Shown: positions 16,392-23,433 of the stretch, piece after piece | How positions within the stretch are numbered: position 1 is the first letter of the stretch | How the letters are laid out: each line of letters begins with the position of its first letter | Assembly (NCBI GenBank): GCA_036397975.1 | Contig: DASWHW010000072.1 | Location: forward strand, 1-38,731 | Direction: 5' to 3' | DNA length: 38,731 bases | Source: SZUA-287 sp036397975 | GTDB lineage: Bacteria > Bacteroidota > Ignavibacteria > UBA10030 > UBA6906 | Translations under genes and position numbers: made by a program | The notes under the pieces: model-generated | What the model was told of the DNA's origin: nothing | The model's database searches: none | What the model saw: the letters and a program-made list of their open reading frames with translations, nothing else

Positions 16392-16760
16392 CTACAATAC
16401 TTCTGGTGCGAGCGAAACGATTTTCATGTACTGTCGCTCTCTCAGCTCACGCGCCACCGGACCGAAAATACGGCTTCCCCGCGGTTCACCTGCATCGTTA
16501 ATGAGCACTGCCGCGTTCTCATCAAACCGGATAAACGAACCGTCCGCCCTACGTGTCTCCTTCTTTGTACGCACGATGACTGCCCTCGCGACATCCCCCT
16601 TCTTCACCGCTGCACCCGGAATTGCGGACTTCACAGCAACGACCACGAGATCACCAAGGCCTGCATACCGGCGGTCAGATCCGCCAAGGACCCGAATACA
16701 CCGCGCTTTTTTCGCGCCGGAATTATCTGCAACGACGAGATTTGTTTCTTCCTGTATCAT
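16392..16760 (-). CDS. rplN: Ribosomal protein L14
   Basis: A 122-residue large-subunit protein at the intersubunit bridge. Conserved features are MIQEETNLVVADNSGAKKARCI, GDLVVVAVKSA and the C-terminal GPVARELRERQYMKIVSLAPEVL. Exactly the usual length. ATG at 16760, 25 bases after rpsQ. Confidence 0.99.
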   Translation of the reverse strand: MIQEETNLVVADNSGAKKARCIRVLGGSDRRYAGLGDLVVVAVKSAIPGAAVKKGDVARAVIVRTKKETRRADGSFIRFDENAAVLINDAGEPRGSRIFGPVARELRERQYMKIVSLAPEVL

Positions 16761-16785
16761 AGCTATACCTTTGGGAGCAGATGTA

Positions 16786-17073
16786 TCACTTCGCCTTTTC
16801 CATGATCTCTACAAGCCGCCATCGTTTTTGTTTGCTCAGCGGGCGGGTTTCCATGATTCGCACTGTATCGCCGATGCCTGCTTCGCGCTTTTCGTCATGC
16901 GCCATCAACTTCGTCGTCCGCTTGAAGTACTTCTTGTAGAGCGGATGGGGCACTTTTCGTTCAATGGCAACGAGAATACTCTTCTCCATTTTATTGCTCA
17001 CGACCTTGCCGATTCTGATCTTGCGACGGCTTGGGCGCTCACGGCTGGCAGTGTTTTGCTGTGCTTCTGTCAT
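16786..17073 (-). CDS. rpsQ: Ribosomal protein S17
   Basis: A 95-residue OB-fold small-subunit protein (KVVSNKMEKSILVAIERKVPHPLY, KRTTKLMAHDE, GDTVRIMETRPLSKQKRWRLVEI). An N-terminal lead of about 15 polar residues precedes the core. Its ATG overlaps the rpmC stop by four bases (ATGA), suggesting coupled translation. Confidence 0.98.
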   Translation of the reverse strand: MTEAQQNTASRERPSRRKIRIGKVVSNKMEKSILVAIERKVPHPLYKKYFKRTTKLMAHDEKREAGIGDTVRIMETRPLSKQKRWRLVEIMEKAK

Positions 17074-17300
17074 GATTGTTTTACCTCTTCATTACGTTGC
17101 TTCGCCGCCTGAGAGAGTTCCTTTTCCCGAATCAACGTTTTAATTCTTGCAATATCGCGCCGGACGCTGCGTACTTTGATCGGACTTTCGAGCTGACTGG
17201 TCGCTTTTTGGAATCGAAGGTTCGCGAGATTTTCTTTTTCATCGGCGAGCCGCTTTTTCAATTCATCGAGGGATAGTTCTTTGATCTCTGTCGCTTTCAT
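17070..17300 (-). CDS. rpmC: Ribosomal protein L29
   Basis: A 76-residue two-helix protein near the tunnel exit. It starts MKATEIKELSLDELKKRLAD and has LANLRFQKATSQLESP followed by IRSVRR-type residues. It is slightly longer than common forms through a polar tail. ATG at 17300; its stop overlaps the rpsQ start. Confidence 0.97.
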   Translation of the reverse strand: MKATEIKELSLDELKKRLADEKENLANLRFQKATSQLESPIKVRSVRRDIARIKTLIREKELSQAAKQRNEEVKQS

Positions 17301-17345
17301 AATCGTCTTGTTCTATTCATCATAACATATCAAGTGAAACAAACC

Positions 17346-17771
17346 TCAGTGAGTCCCTGTATAGTCGGGACGGACACTGATCTTCGTTTTTATTGGGAGT
17401 TTGTGCGAGGCAAGACGAAGAGCCTCAGTCGCAACTTCTTTGCTTGTTCCCCCGACTTCGAACATTATTCTCCCCGGCTTTACCACAGCGACCCAATACT
17501 CAGGAGCGCCTTTTCCTTTTCCCATTCGCGTTTCCGCGGGTTTCTTTGTCACTGGTTTGTCTGGGAATATCCGGATCCACACACGTCCTTCGCGTTTCAT
17601 CATCCGCGTCAGCGCAACACGTGCCGCTTCAATTTGGCGCTGCGTGATCCATCCCGGCTCCAGTGCTTTCAATCCGAAATCGCCGAAGTCGACATTCGCA
17701 CCGCGCGTAGCCTTCCCACGCATTCGTCCTCGTTGGGCTTTTCGGTACTTTACCCTCTTGGGCATTAACAT
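17346..17771 (-). CDS. rplP: Ribosomal protein L16
   Basis: A 141-residue protein near the A-site tRNA elbow. It begins MLMPKRVKYRKAQRGRM and has GLKALEPGWITQRQIEAAR, RVWIRIFPDKPVTKKPAETRMG, KGKGAPEYWVAVVKPG and GRIMFEVGG. Length is typical. ATG at 17771, 11 bases after rpsC. Confidence 0.99.
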   Translation of the reverse strand: MLMPKRVKYRKAQRGRMRGKATRGANVDFGDFGLKALEPGWITQRQIEAARVALTRMMKREGRVWIRIFPDKPVTKKPAETRMGKGKGAPEYWVAVVKPGRIMFEVGGTSKEVATEALRLASHKLPIKTKISVRPDYTGTH

Positions 17772-17782
17772 AATTGCTACTC

Positions 17783-18457
17783 CTACCTAACTTCTGAGCC
17801 GCGGCGGGGCGGTTGATGCATTGCGGTTTGCGAATCAAGGACCTCGCCTTTGCAAATCCACACTTTTACGCCAATCGCACCGTACATTGTGCGAGCAGTT
17901 GCCGTGGCGTAATCAATATCAGCACGCAAGGTGTGCAGAGGAATTCTGCCTTCTTTGTATTGTTCACGCCTCGCAATTTCCGCTCCGCCGAGTCTCCCCG
18001 ATGTCATCACACGGACGCCCTCTGCACCCATCCTCAATGCCGCAGTTATCCCCGATTTCATCGCTCTTCGAAATGCGATTCGCCCTTCGAGTTGCTGCGC
18101 AATGTTTTCTGCAACGAGATACGCATCCAGCTCAGGGCGCTTTATCTCGTTGATGAGGATTTTGACTTCTTTGTTTGTAATCTTCTTCAGTTCTTCTTCA
18201 AGCTGTGAAATTTCCTTGCCGCTTCGGCCGATGACAATTCCCGGTCGCGAGGTATTGATGGTAATAACTGCCCGCTTCGGAGTTCGCTCGATGAGGATGC
18301 GAGATATCCCCGCCTTCTTCAAACGATTCCGGACATAGTCGCGAATCGTTCGATCTTCAGTCAGCTTGGTGGAAAACGATTTGTCTTCGTACCAGTTCGA
18401 ATCCCAGGAGCGAATGATCCCAAGCCGAAAGCCAATCGGATGTGTTTTCTGTCCCAA
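17783..18457 (-). CDS. rpsC: Ribosomal protein S3
   Basis: A 224-residue small-subunit protein at the mRNA entry tunnel with helicase-assisting residues. It has an N-terminal KH domain (TSRPGIVIGRSGKEI) and the C-terminal S3 domain (GIKVWICKGE-like GVKVWICKGEVL). The start is TTG at 18457: GGAGG lies four bases upstream and GQKTHPIGFRLG is the family's conserved beginning. Confidence 0.98.
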   Translation of the reverse strand: MGQKTHPIGFRLGIIRSWDSNWYEDKSFSTKLTEDRTIRDYVRNRLKKAGISRILIERTPKRAVITINTSRPGIVIGRSGKEISQLEEELKKITNKEVKILINEIKRPELDAYLVAENIAQQLEGRIAFRRAMKSGITAALRMGAEGVRVMTSGRLGGAEIARREQYKEGRIPLHTLRADIDYATATARTMYGAIGVKVWICKGEVLDSQTAMHQPPRRGSEVR

Positions 18458-18467
18458 AAATCCTCCG

Positions 18468-18917
18468 TTAGGAATTCTTGGCTGCCTTCGCAGCCTTCGT
18501 TGTTTTCTTTTTCCGAGTCGTCTTGGCTGCCGATGCCGGCGCAGGTGTTGGTTTTGGTTTTGCCTTTACCTTTTTTGCCTCTGCAGCAACTACTATTGTG
18601 ACATGGTTTGATCGTTTTCGAATCCGATATGCCCTACCCATTGGGGCAGGGCTGATTCTCTTCATCGTCATGCCGACATCGACGAATGCTTCTTTCACTG
18701 TCATATCTTCCGGATCGACGCGACCACCCTCGTCTTTATTCTGCAGATTGGACACCGCCGATCGCAGAACCTTTTCCGCGACCTTCGAGGCATGTTTCGG
18801 CGAGAAGTGCAGGATGTGCAGCGCCTCTCCAACCCGTTTTCCCCGAATGAGATCAATAACCAACCGCATTTTGCGGGGCGACGTACCGATGTATCTGTTG
18901 ATTGCTTTAGCTTCCAT
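18468..18917 (-). CDS. rplV: Ribosomal protein L22 with a Lys/Ala/Pro tail
   Basis: The L22 core occupies about residues 1-113 (RYIGTSPRKMRLVIDLIRGK, tunnel beta-hairpin MKRISPAPMGRAYRIRKRSNHVTIVV). It lines the exit tunnel and binds macrolide-relevant 23S regions. A low-complexity tail of about 36 residues rich in Lys, Ala, Pro and Thr follows, giving 149 residues against about 110 in common forms. ATG at 18917. Confidence 0.98.
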   Translation of the reverse strand: MEAKAINRYIGTSPRKMRLVIDLIRGKRVGEALHILHFSPKHASKVAEKVLRSAVSNLQNKDEGGRVDPEDMTVKEAFVDVGMTMKRISPAPMGRAYRIRKRSNHVTIVVAAEAKKVKAKPKPTPAPASAAKTTRKKKTTKAAKAAKNS

Positions 18918-18923
18918 AGATCT

Positions 18924-19211
18924 TTAGTCTGCCTTCGTCGTTTCTTCCTTCTTCACGCCAGGGTGATTCCGGAACTGACGCGTTGGTGCAAACTCTCCGA
19001 GTTTATGGCCCACCATTCCTTCATGAACATAGACAGGGATAAACTTGTTGCCATTGTGGACGGCAAACGTGTGCCCTACAAAATCCGGCGCGATCGTTGA
19101 CGAACGAGACCAAGTCTTGATCACTTTTTTTTGATTGGTCTTGTTCATTGTCTCCACCTGATTCTGGAGTTTGATGCTGACGAACGGACCCTTCTTAATT
19201 GAACGGCTCAT
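18924..19211 (-). CDS. rpsS: Ribosomal protein S19
   Basis: A 95-residue small-subunit head protein that binds with S13. It starts MSRSIKKGPFVSIKL and holds IKTWSRSSTIAPDFVGHTFAVHNG-type sequence and GHKLGEFAPTRQFRNHPG. ATG at 19211, 18 bases after rplB. Confidence 0.99.
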   Translation of the reverse strand: MSRSIKKGPFVSIKLQNQVETMNKTNQKKVIKTWSRSSTIAPDFVGHTFAVHNGNKFIPVYVHEGMVGHKLGEFAPTRQFRNHPGVKKEETTKAD

Positions 19212-19229
19212 AGTGTTCCTTGCTTCCCG

Positions 19230-20057
19230 TTACTTGCGACGCTTCACAATGTATTTGCTTGATGGTTTTTTTCTCCATCGAGTCTTCTTCCCCTTCGTAT
19301 GCCATCCCCACGGCGAAACCGGATGCGGGTTGCCCTGTGGAGACTTTCCCTCGCCACCGCCGTGCGGATGATCGACCGGATTCTGCACGACACCACGCGA
19401 CTGCGGACGGATCCCCAACCAGCGCGATCTGCCTGCTTTTCCGAGAGTGATGTTTTCATGGTCAGCGTTCCCAACCGACCCGATCGTTGCGTAACAATCA
19501 CTCGCGATGTTCCTCACTTCACCAGAAGGGAGTTTCACCTGTGCGAACTTTCCTTCCTTTGCCATGAGCTGGACCGAGGATCCTGCACTCCTCGCAAGTT
19601 GCGCTCCTTTTCCCACACGAAGTTCGATGTTATGAATGAACGTGCCCGCCGGAATATTCGCAAGCGGCATCGCATTGCCATCCCGAATCTCTGACTCCGG
19701 TCCCGACTGGAGAACGTCATTCACTTTGATTCCGTTTGGTGCAACAATGTATCTCTTTTCGCCGTCCGCATATTGGAGCAGCGCTATGCGGGCTGAGCGA
19801 TTCGGATCGTATTCGATCGCAACAACCTTCGCGTCCATACCGTGCTTGTTCCGTTTGAAATCAATAACCCGGTACGATCTCTTATGCCCGCCGCCACGAT
19901 GCCGTGAGGTAATGCGCCCGGTGTTATTTCTTCCTCCGGTCCTTTTTAAGGGCTTGCTTAGAGATTTCTCCGGCTCCGATTTTGTAATCTCATCGAACTT
20001 CGGCACCGACATCCATCGCGTGCCGGGGGTTCTCGGTTTTAGTTTTCTAATAGCCAT
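19230..20057 (-). CDS. rplB: Ribosomal protein L2
   Basis: A 275-residue protein required for subunit association and peptidyl-transferase function. Visible marks are the GRITSRHRGGGHKRSYRVIDF N-terminal region and the C-terminal VDHPHGGGEGKSPQGNPHPVS loop, whose conserved histidine lies near the catalytic centre. Full length. ATG at 20057, 27 bases after rplW. Confidence 0.99.
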   Translation of the reverse strand: MAIRKLKPRTPGTRWMSVPKFDEITKSEPEKSLSKPLKRTGGRNNTGRITSRHRGGGHKRSYRVIDFKRNKHGMDAKVVAIEYDPNRSARIALLQYADGEKRYIVAPNGIKVNDVLQSGPESEIRDGNAMPLANIPAGTFIHNIELRVGKGAQLARSAGSSVQLMAKEGKFAQVKLPSGEVRNIASDCYATIGSVGNADHENITLGKAGRSRWLGIRPQSRGVVQNPVDHPHGGGEGKSPQGNPHPVSPWGWHTKGKKTRWRKKPSSKYIVKRRK

Positions 20058-20084
20058 AGCGTTTTCTTTTTGATTGAGCGAGTA

Positions 20085-20378
20085 CTAGACATTCTGGAAG
20101 AAGTCGATCTTATCACCTTCCTTGAGACGAACCACTGCCTTTTTCCAACCTGCTGTACGGCCTGCGAATCGACCACGACGCGTTAATTGAGATTTCGTCT
20201 TTCCCTTATGCCTCATCGTGCGAACGCTCATCACTGTGACATTAAATTTTTTTTCAATTGCTCGAGCAATTTCAATTTTGTTGGAGCCCTTGTCTACTTC
20301 GAAGGCATACTGACCCTTTTCCTGGAGCGCAGTCATCTTTTCTGTGACGATTGGTCTCTTAAGTATTTCAAACATCAT
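20085..20378 (-). CDS. rplW: Ribosomal protein L23
   Basis: A 97-residue protein at the tunnel exit and the docking site for trigger factor and SRP. It has ILKRPIVTEKM, YAFEVDKGSNKIEIARAIE and VMSVRTMRHKGK. Two consecutive ATG codons (20378 and 20375) allow starts one residue apart. It follows rplD by 11 bases. Confidence 0.98.
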   Translation of the reverse strand: MMFEILKRPIVTEKMTALQEKGQYAFEVDKGSNKIEIARAIEKKFNVTVMSVRTMRHKGKTKSQLTRRGRFAGRTAGWKKAVVRLKEGDKIDFFQNV

Positions 20379-20389
20379 TATCTCGTCTT

Positions 20390-21019
20390 CTAGTTCTTGA
20401 AGGTGTTCTGGAGAACCTCAACCGCACTTTTTTGAATCAAGAGCACTTGATTATTCACCAAATCGTAGGTGGAAGCTTTATCTGCAACCACTACAGCAAA
20501 CCGTGGGATGTTTCTTCCCGACTTCACCACATTGCCATCGTTGGAGGGCATGAGCAGAAGAGTCTTCTTTTCATTCAGCGAGAGGGCTTTCAGAATCGAT
20601 ACAATCTCTTTGGTCCTCGGTGCTTCAAGGGAAAAATCTTCAACAATCTTTATCTCACCGTTCTTCGCTTTGTGCGAGAGAGCGGACTTACGTGCCAACT
20701 TTTTCACTTTCAAAGGAAGAGTCATGGAGTAGTCACGCGGTTGGGGTCCGAATATCGAACCGCCTCCCGGCATTAGGGGACTCCGACGGGTCCCTTGCCG
20801 CGCCTGACCGGTGCCCTTTTGCTTAAACGGCTTCTTCCCCCCACCACGAACCTCGGAACGCGTTTTTACTTTCGCTGTTCCCTGGCGCTGGTTGTTCATG
20901 TAGACTCGGACGGCCTGGTAGATTGCATGTGCATTCGGCTCAATGCCGAATATTTCGACAGCGAGTTTCACCTTCTCGCCAGAAGCCGTACCGTTCTTTT
21001 TATAAACTTCAAGTTCCAT
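20390..21019 (-). CDS. rplD: Ribosomal protein L4
   Basis: A 209-residue protein lining the exit tunnel. The extended loop is clear (GTAKVKTRSEVRGGGKKPFKQKGTGQARQG, GGGSIFGPQPRDYS). In E. coli L4 represses the S10 operon by attenuation; the terminator-like hairpin before rpsJ here makes that worth testing. ATG at 21019, 15 bases after rplC. Confidence 0.98.
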   Translation of the reverse strand: MELEVYKKNGTASGEKVKLAVEIFGIEPNAHAIYQAVRVYMNNQRQGTAKVKTRSEVRGGGKKPFKQKGTGQARQGTRRSPLMPGGGSIFGPQPRDYSMTLPLKVKKLARKSALSHKAKNGEIKIVEDFSLEAPRTKEIVSILKALSLNEKKTLLLMPSNDGNVVKSGRNIPRFAVVVADKASTYDLVNNQVLLIQKSAVEVLQNTFKN

Positions 21020-21034
21020 TGTTTCCGCTACTCA

Positions 21035-21667
21035 CTATTGAGGTTTGTCTTTGCGAATTTCCAGAAAGCTATTGATTGCTCCCGGCACCGAACCTTTTAG
21101 AAGGAGCAGGTTTGAATCTGCGACAACACCAACGACCTTAAGATTTCGAACAGTGACCTGCGTTCCTCCCATTCTTCCTGCCATACGCATTCCCTTGAAC
21201 ACTCGTGATGGATACGACGACGACCCGATCGATCCCGGAGCGCGCTCCCGATCGCTCTGACCATGTGTGCGGAAACCACCACCGAAGTGGTGTCGCTTCA
21301 CGACGCCCTGAAACCCCCGTCCCTTTGACGTCCCGATTACCGATACAACGTCGCCTTTGGAAAACACCGAGTCAACCCGGATTTCCTGCCCAGGCTGCAA
21401 CTCGGCGCCATTGGTGAGGTCAAACTCCCTGACCAGGCGTTTCGGCTTGACATTCGCCTTCCCGAAATGTCCCTGCAAGGGTTTGCTTGTCCGGCGTTCC
21501 TTTGCCTCTGCAAAGCCAAGCTGAACCGCTTGGTAACCGTCGCGATCCATTGTTTTTATTTGCGTAACAAAACAAGGACCCGCTTCGATAACGGTACACG
21601 GAATGACCTGTCCTGTCTCATCGAAGACGCTGGTCATTCCAATTTTTTTTCCCAAGAGACCTGTCAT
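21035..21667 (-). CDS. rplC: Ribosomal protein L3
   Basis: A 210-residue assembly-initiating protein reaching the peptidyl-transferase centre. It begins MTGLLGKKIGMTSVFDETG and has KGRGFQGVVKRHHFGGG, SDRERAPGSIGSSSYPSRVFKGMRMAGRMGG. A TTG four codons upstream is in frame, but the ATG at 21667 matches the family start. The SD is weak (GGAT). An unusual 135-base gap separates it from rpsJ. Confidence 0.98.
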   Translation of the reverse strand: MTGLLGKKIGMTSVFDETGQVIPCTVIEAGPCFVTQIKTMDRDGYQAVQLGFAEAKERRTSKPLQGHFGKANVKPKRLVREFDLTNGAELQPGQEIRVDSVFSKGDVVSVIGTSKGRGFQGVVKRHHFGGGFRTHGQSDRERAPGSIGSSSYPSRVFKGMRMAGRMGGTQVTVRNLKVVGVVADSNLLLLKGSVPGAINSFLEIRKDKPQ

Positions 21668-21802
21668 GACACTATCCAATATGAACTACTAATCCATTCG
21701 CGGCCGCGGTACATAGCGTCCACGTCCGATAACCGTTCCACCCTCGCAGCGCACGCAACGAGCAACGCCAAGAGGACACCTACGTACGTCAATAAATGCG
21801 GG

Positions 21803-22111
21803 TCAGACCTTGATTTCCACATCGACTCCCGCGGGCAAATCGAGTTTCATCAAGGAATCGACTGTCTTGTTGGTCGAATTCAAGATATCGATGAGACGTT
21901 TGTGTGCACGCGTCTCGAACTGTTCTCTTGACTTCTTGTCAACATGAGGAGACCGAAGCACAGTATAAACCGTACGCTTCGTGGGTAACGGAATCGGGCC
22001 AGAGACCACAGCGCCTGTTGACTTTACAGTCTTGATGATTTTTTCCGCAGACTTGTCGATCAGGTTGTGATCAAACGATTTTAGCTTTATTCGTATTTTC
22101 TGTCCAGCCAC
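21803..22111 (-). CDS. rpsJ: Ribosomal protein S10 (NusE)
   Basis: A 102-residue small-subunit head protein that also bridges NusG and NusB in antitermination. It starts at GTG 22111 (VAGQKIRIKLKSFDH read as MAGQKIRIKL...), giving the standard length; GGAG lies 11 bases upstream. An upstream GTG at 22159 would fall inside the tuf terminator and is rejected. The gene opens the S10 group 62 bases after tuf. Confidence 0.98.
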   Translation of the reverse strand: MAGQKIRIKLKSFDHNLIDKSAEKIIKTVKSTGAVVSGPIPLPTKRTVYTVLRSPHVDKKSREQFETRAHKRLIDILNSTNKTVDSLMKLDLPAGVDVEIKV

Positions 22112-22130
22112 AGTTAGTTGTACTCCAGAA

Positions 22131-22164
22131 GAAGAACAAAAGACCGGCGCTTCAGGCACCGGTC
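22131..22164 (-). terminator. Strong intrinsic terminator or attenuator between tuf and rpsJ
   Basis: On the minus strand GACCGGTGC (22164-22156) pairs with GCGCCGGTC (22150-22142) over nine pairs including one T-G, with a CTGAA loop, then TTTTGTTCTTC. The hairpin begins 9 bases after the tuf stop codon and its T tract lies just before the rpsJ SD. No separate rpsJ promoter is visible downstream of it. Confidence 0.85.
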
Positions 22165-22173
22165 CAGGTTTTA

Positions 22174-23385
22174 TTACTCAGTAATTTTCGTAACAACACC
22201 GGCGCCGACGGTATGGCCGCCTTCGCGAATCGCAAACCGAAGGCCTTCCTCCATCGCGATCGTCGTAATCAACTCGATGCTCATTCCATCGACGTTATCT
22301 CCAGGCATCACCATCTCCGTTCCGCCCGGCAGCGTTGCAACACCCGTCACGTCCGTTGTTCGGAAGTAGAATTGCGGACGATAGCCGGTGAAGAATGGGG
22401 TATGACGACCACCTTCTTCTTTTTTCAGAACATAGACCTGCGCGGTAAATTTCTTGTGGGGCGTAATTGACCCCGGTTTTGCAACAACCATCCCGCGTTC
22501 GAGATTCGTCTTATCGACACCGCGAAGGAGAAGACCGGCATTGTCGCCCGCCCGAACCTCATCCAACTCCTTCCGGAACATTTCCGCACCGGTAATAGTG
22601 CTCTTCATATGTGCGCCAAGTCCGATAATTTCAACTTCGTCGCCAACCTTCGCCTTGCCACGCTCAACACGTCCAGTGCCCACTGTTCCGCGACCGGTAA
22701 TCGAGAATACGTCCTCAACCGGCATAAGGAAGGGCTTGTCAATATCGCGCTCTGGAACAGGGACATAGGAGTCTACAGCGTCCATGAGCTCCATGATGCA
22801 TTTGAATGCGGGATCATCCACTGGGGTCTCAGGCTTCGTTGCCGCCTCAAGAGCTTTCAGACTGCTTCCACGGATGATGGGAATATCGTCTCCGGGGAAT
22901 TCATACTTCTTGAGAAGCTCGCGGAGTTCCAATTCGACGAGATCGAGAAGTTCCGGGTCATCAACAGCATCAACTTTATTCATGAACACAACGATCCGGG
23001 GAACCCCAACCTGACGGGCAAGAAGAATGTGTTCTCGCGTCTGCGGCATGGGACCATCGGTCGCTGCAACAACGAGAATTGCGCCATCCATTTGCGCAGC
23101 ACCGGTGATCATGTTCTTCACATAGTCGGCATGTCCCGGGCAATCGACGTGCGCATAGTGTCTCTTATCGGTGGCGTACTCGACATGGGCCGTTGCGATG
23201 GTAATACCGCGCTCGCGCTCTTCCGGAGCATTATCAATGCTATCAAATGAGCGGATCTGTGCCAGACCCTTGCGGGCAAGCACCATGGTGATTGCAGCAG
23301 TCAGGGTTGTTTTGCCATGATCCACGTGGCCGATTGTTCCGACGTTGACGTGCGGCTTATCGCGATTAAATTTTTCTTTTGCCAT
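22174..23385 (-). CDS. tuf: Elongation factor Tu
   Basis: A 403-residue GTPase that delivers aminoacyl-tRNA to the ribosome. G motifs: GHVDHGKT (19-26), the effector Thr in RGITIATAHVEY, DCPGH (81-85) and NKVD (136-139); the two beta-barrel domains follow in full. ATG at 23385 with AGGAG upstream. It is the only tuf in the window; the second copy often found among the Thr-Tyr-Gly-Thr tRNA genes is absent. Confidence 0.99.
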   Translation of the reverse strand: MAKEKFNRDKPHVNVGTIGHVDHGKTTLTAAITMVLARKGLAQIRSFDSIDNAPEERERGITIATAHVEYATDKRHYAHVDCPGHADYVKNMITGAAQMDGAILVVAATDGPMPQTREHILLARQVGVPRIVVFMNKVDAVDDPELLDLVELELRELLKKYEFPGDDIPIIRGSSLKALEAATKPETPVDDPAFKCIMELMDAVDSYVPVPERDIDKPFLMPVEDVFSITGRGTVGTGRVERGKAKVGDEVEIIGLGAHMKSTITGAEMFRKELDEVRAGDNAGLLLRGVDKTNLERGMVVAKPGSITPHKKFTAQVYVLKKEEGGRHTPFFTGYRPQFYFRTTDVTGVATLPGGTEMVMPGDNVDGMSIELITTIAMEEGLRFAIREGGHTVGAGVVTKITE

Positions 23386-23433
23386 GTAATTGTCTCCTAT
23401 GAAGGGGATAAACGGTTACTCAAATTCAGGCCA

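Noticed and set aside
15936..17112. Plus-strand open frames of 289 and 291 codons across rplE-rpmC.
   Set aside because: They lie opposite a chain of conserved ribosomal genes, with no family resemblance and no promoter or SD.
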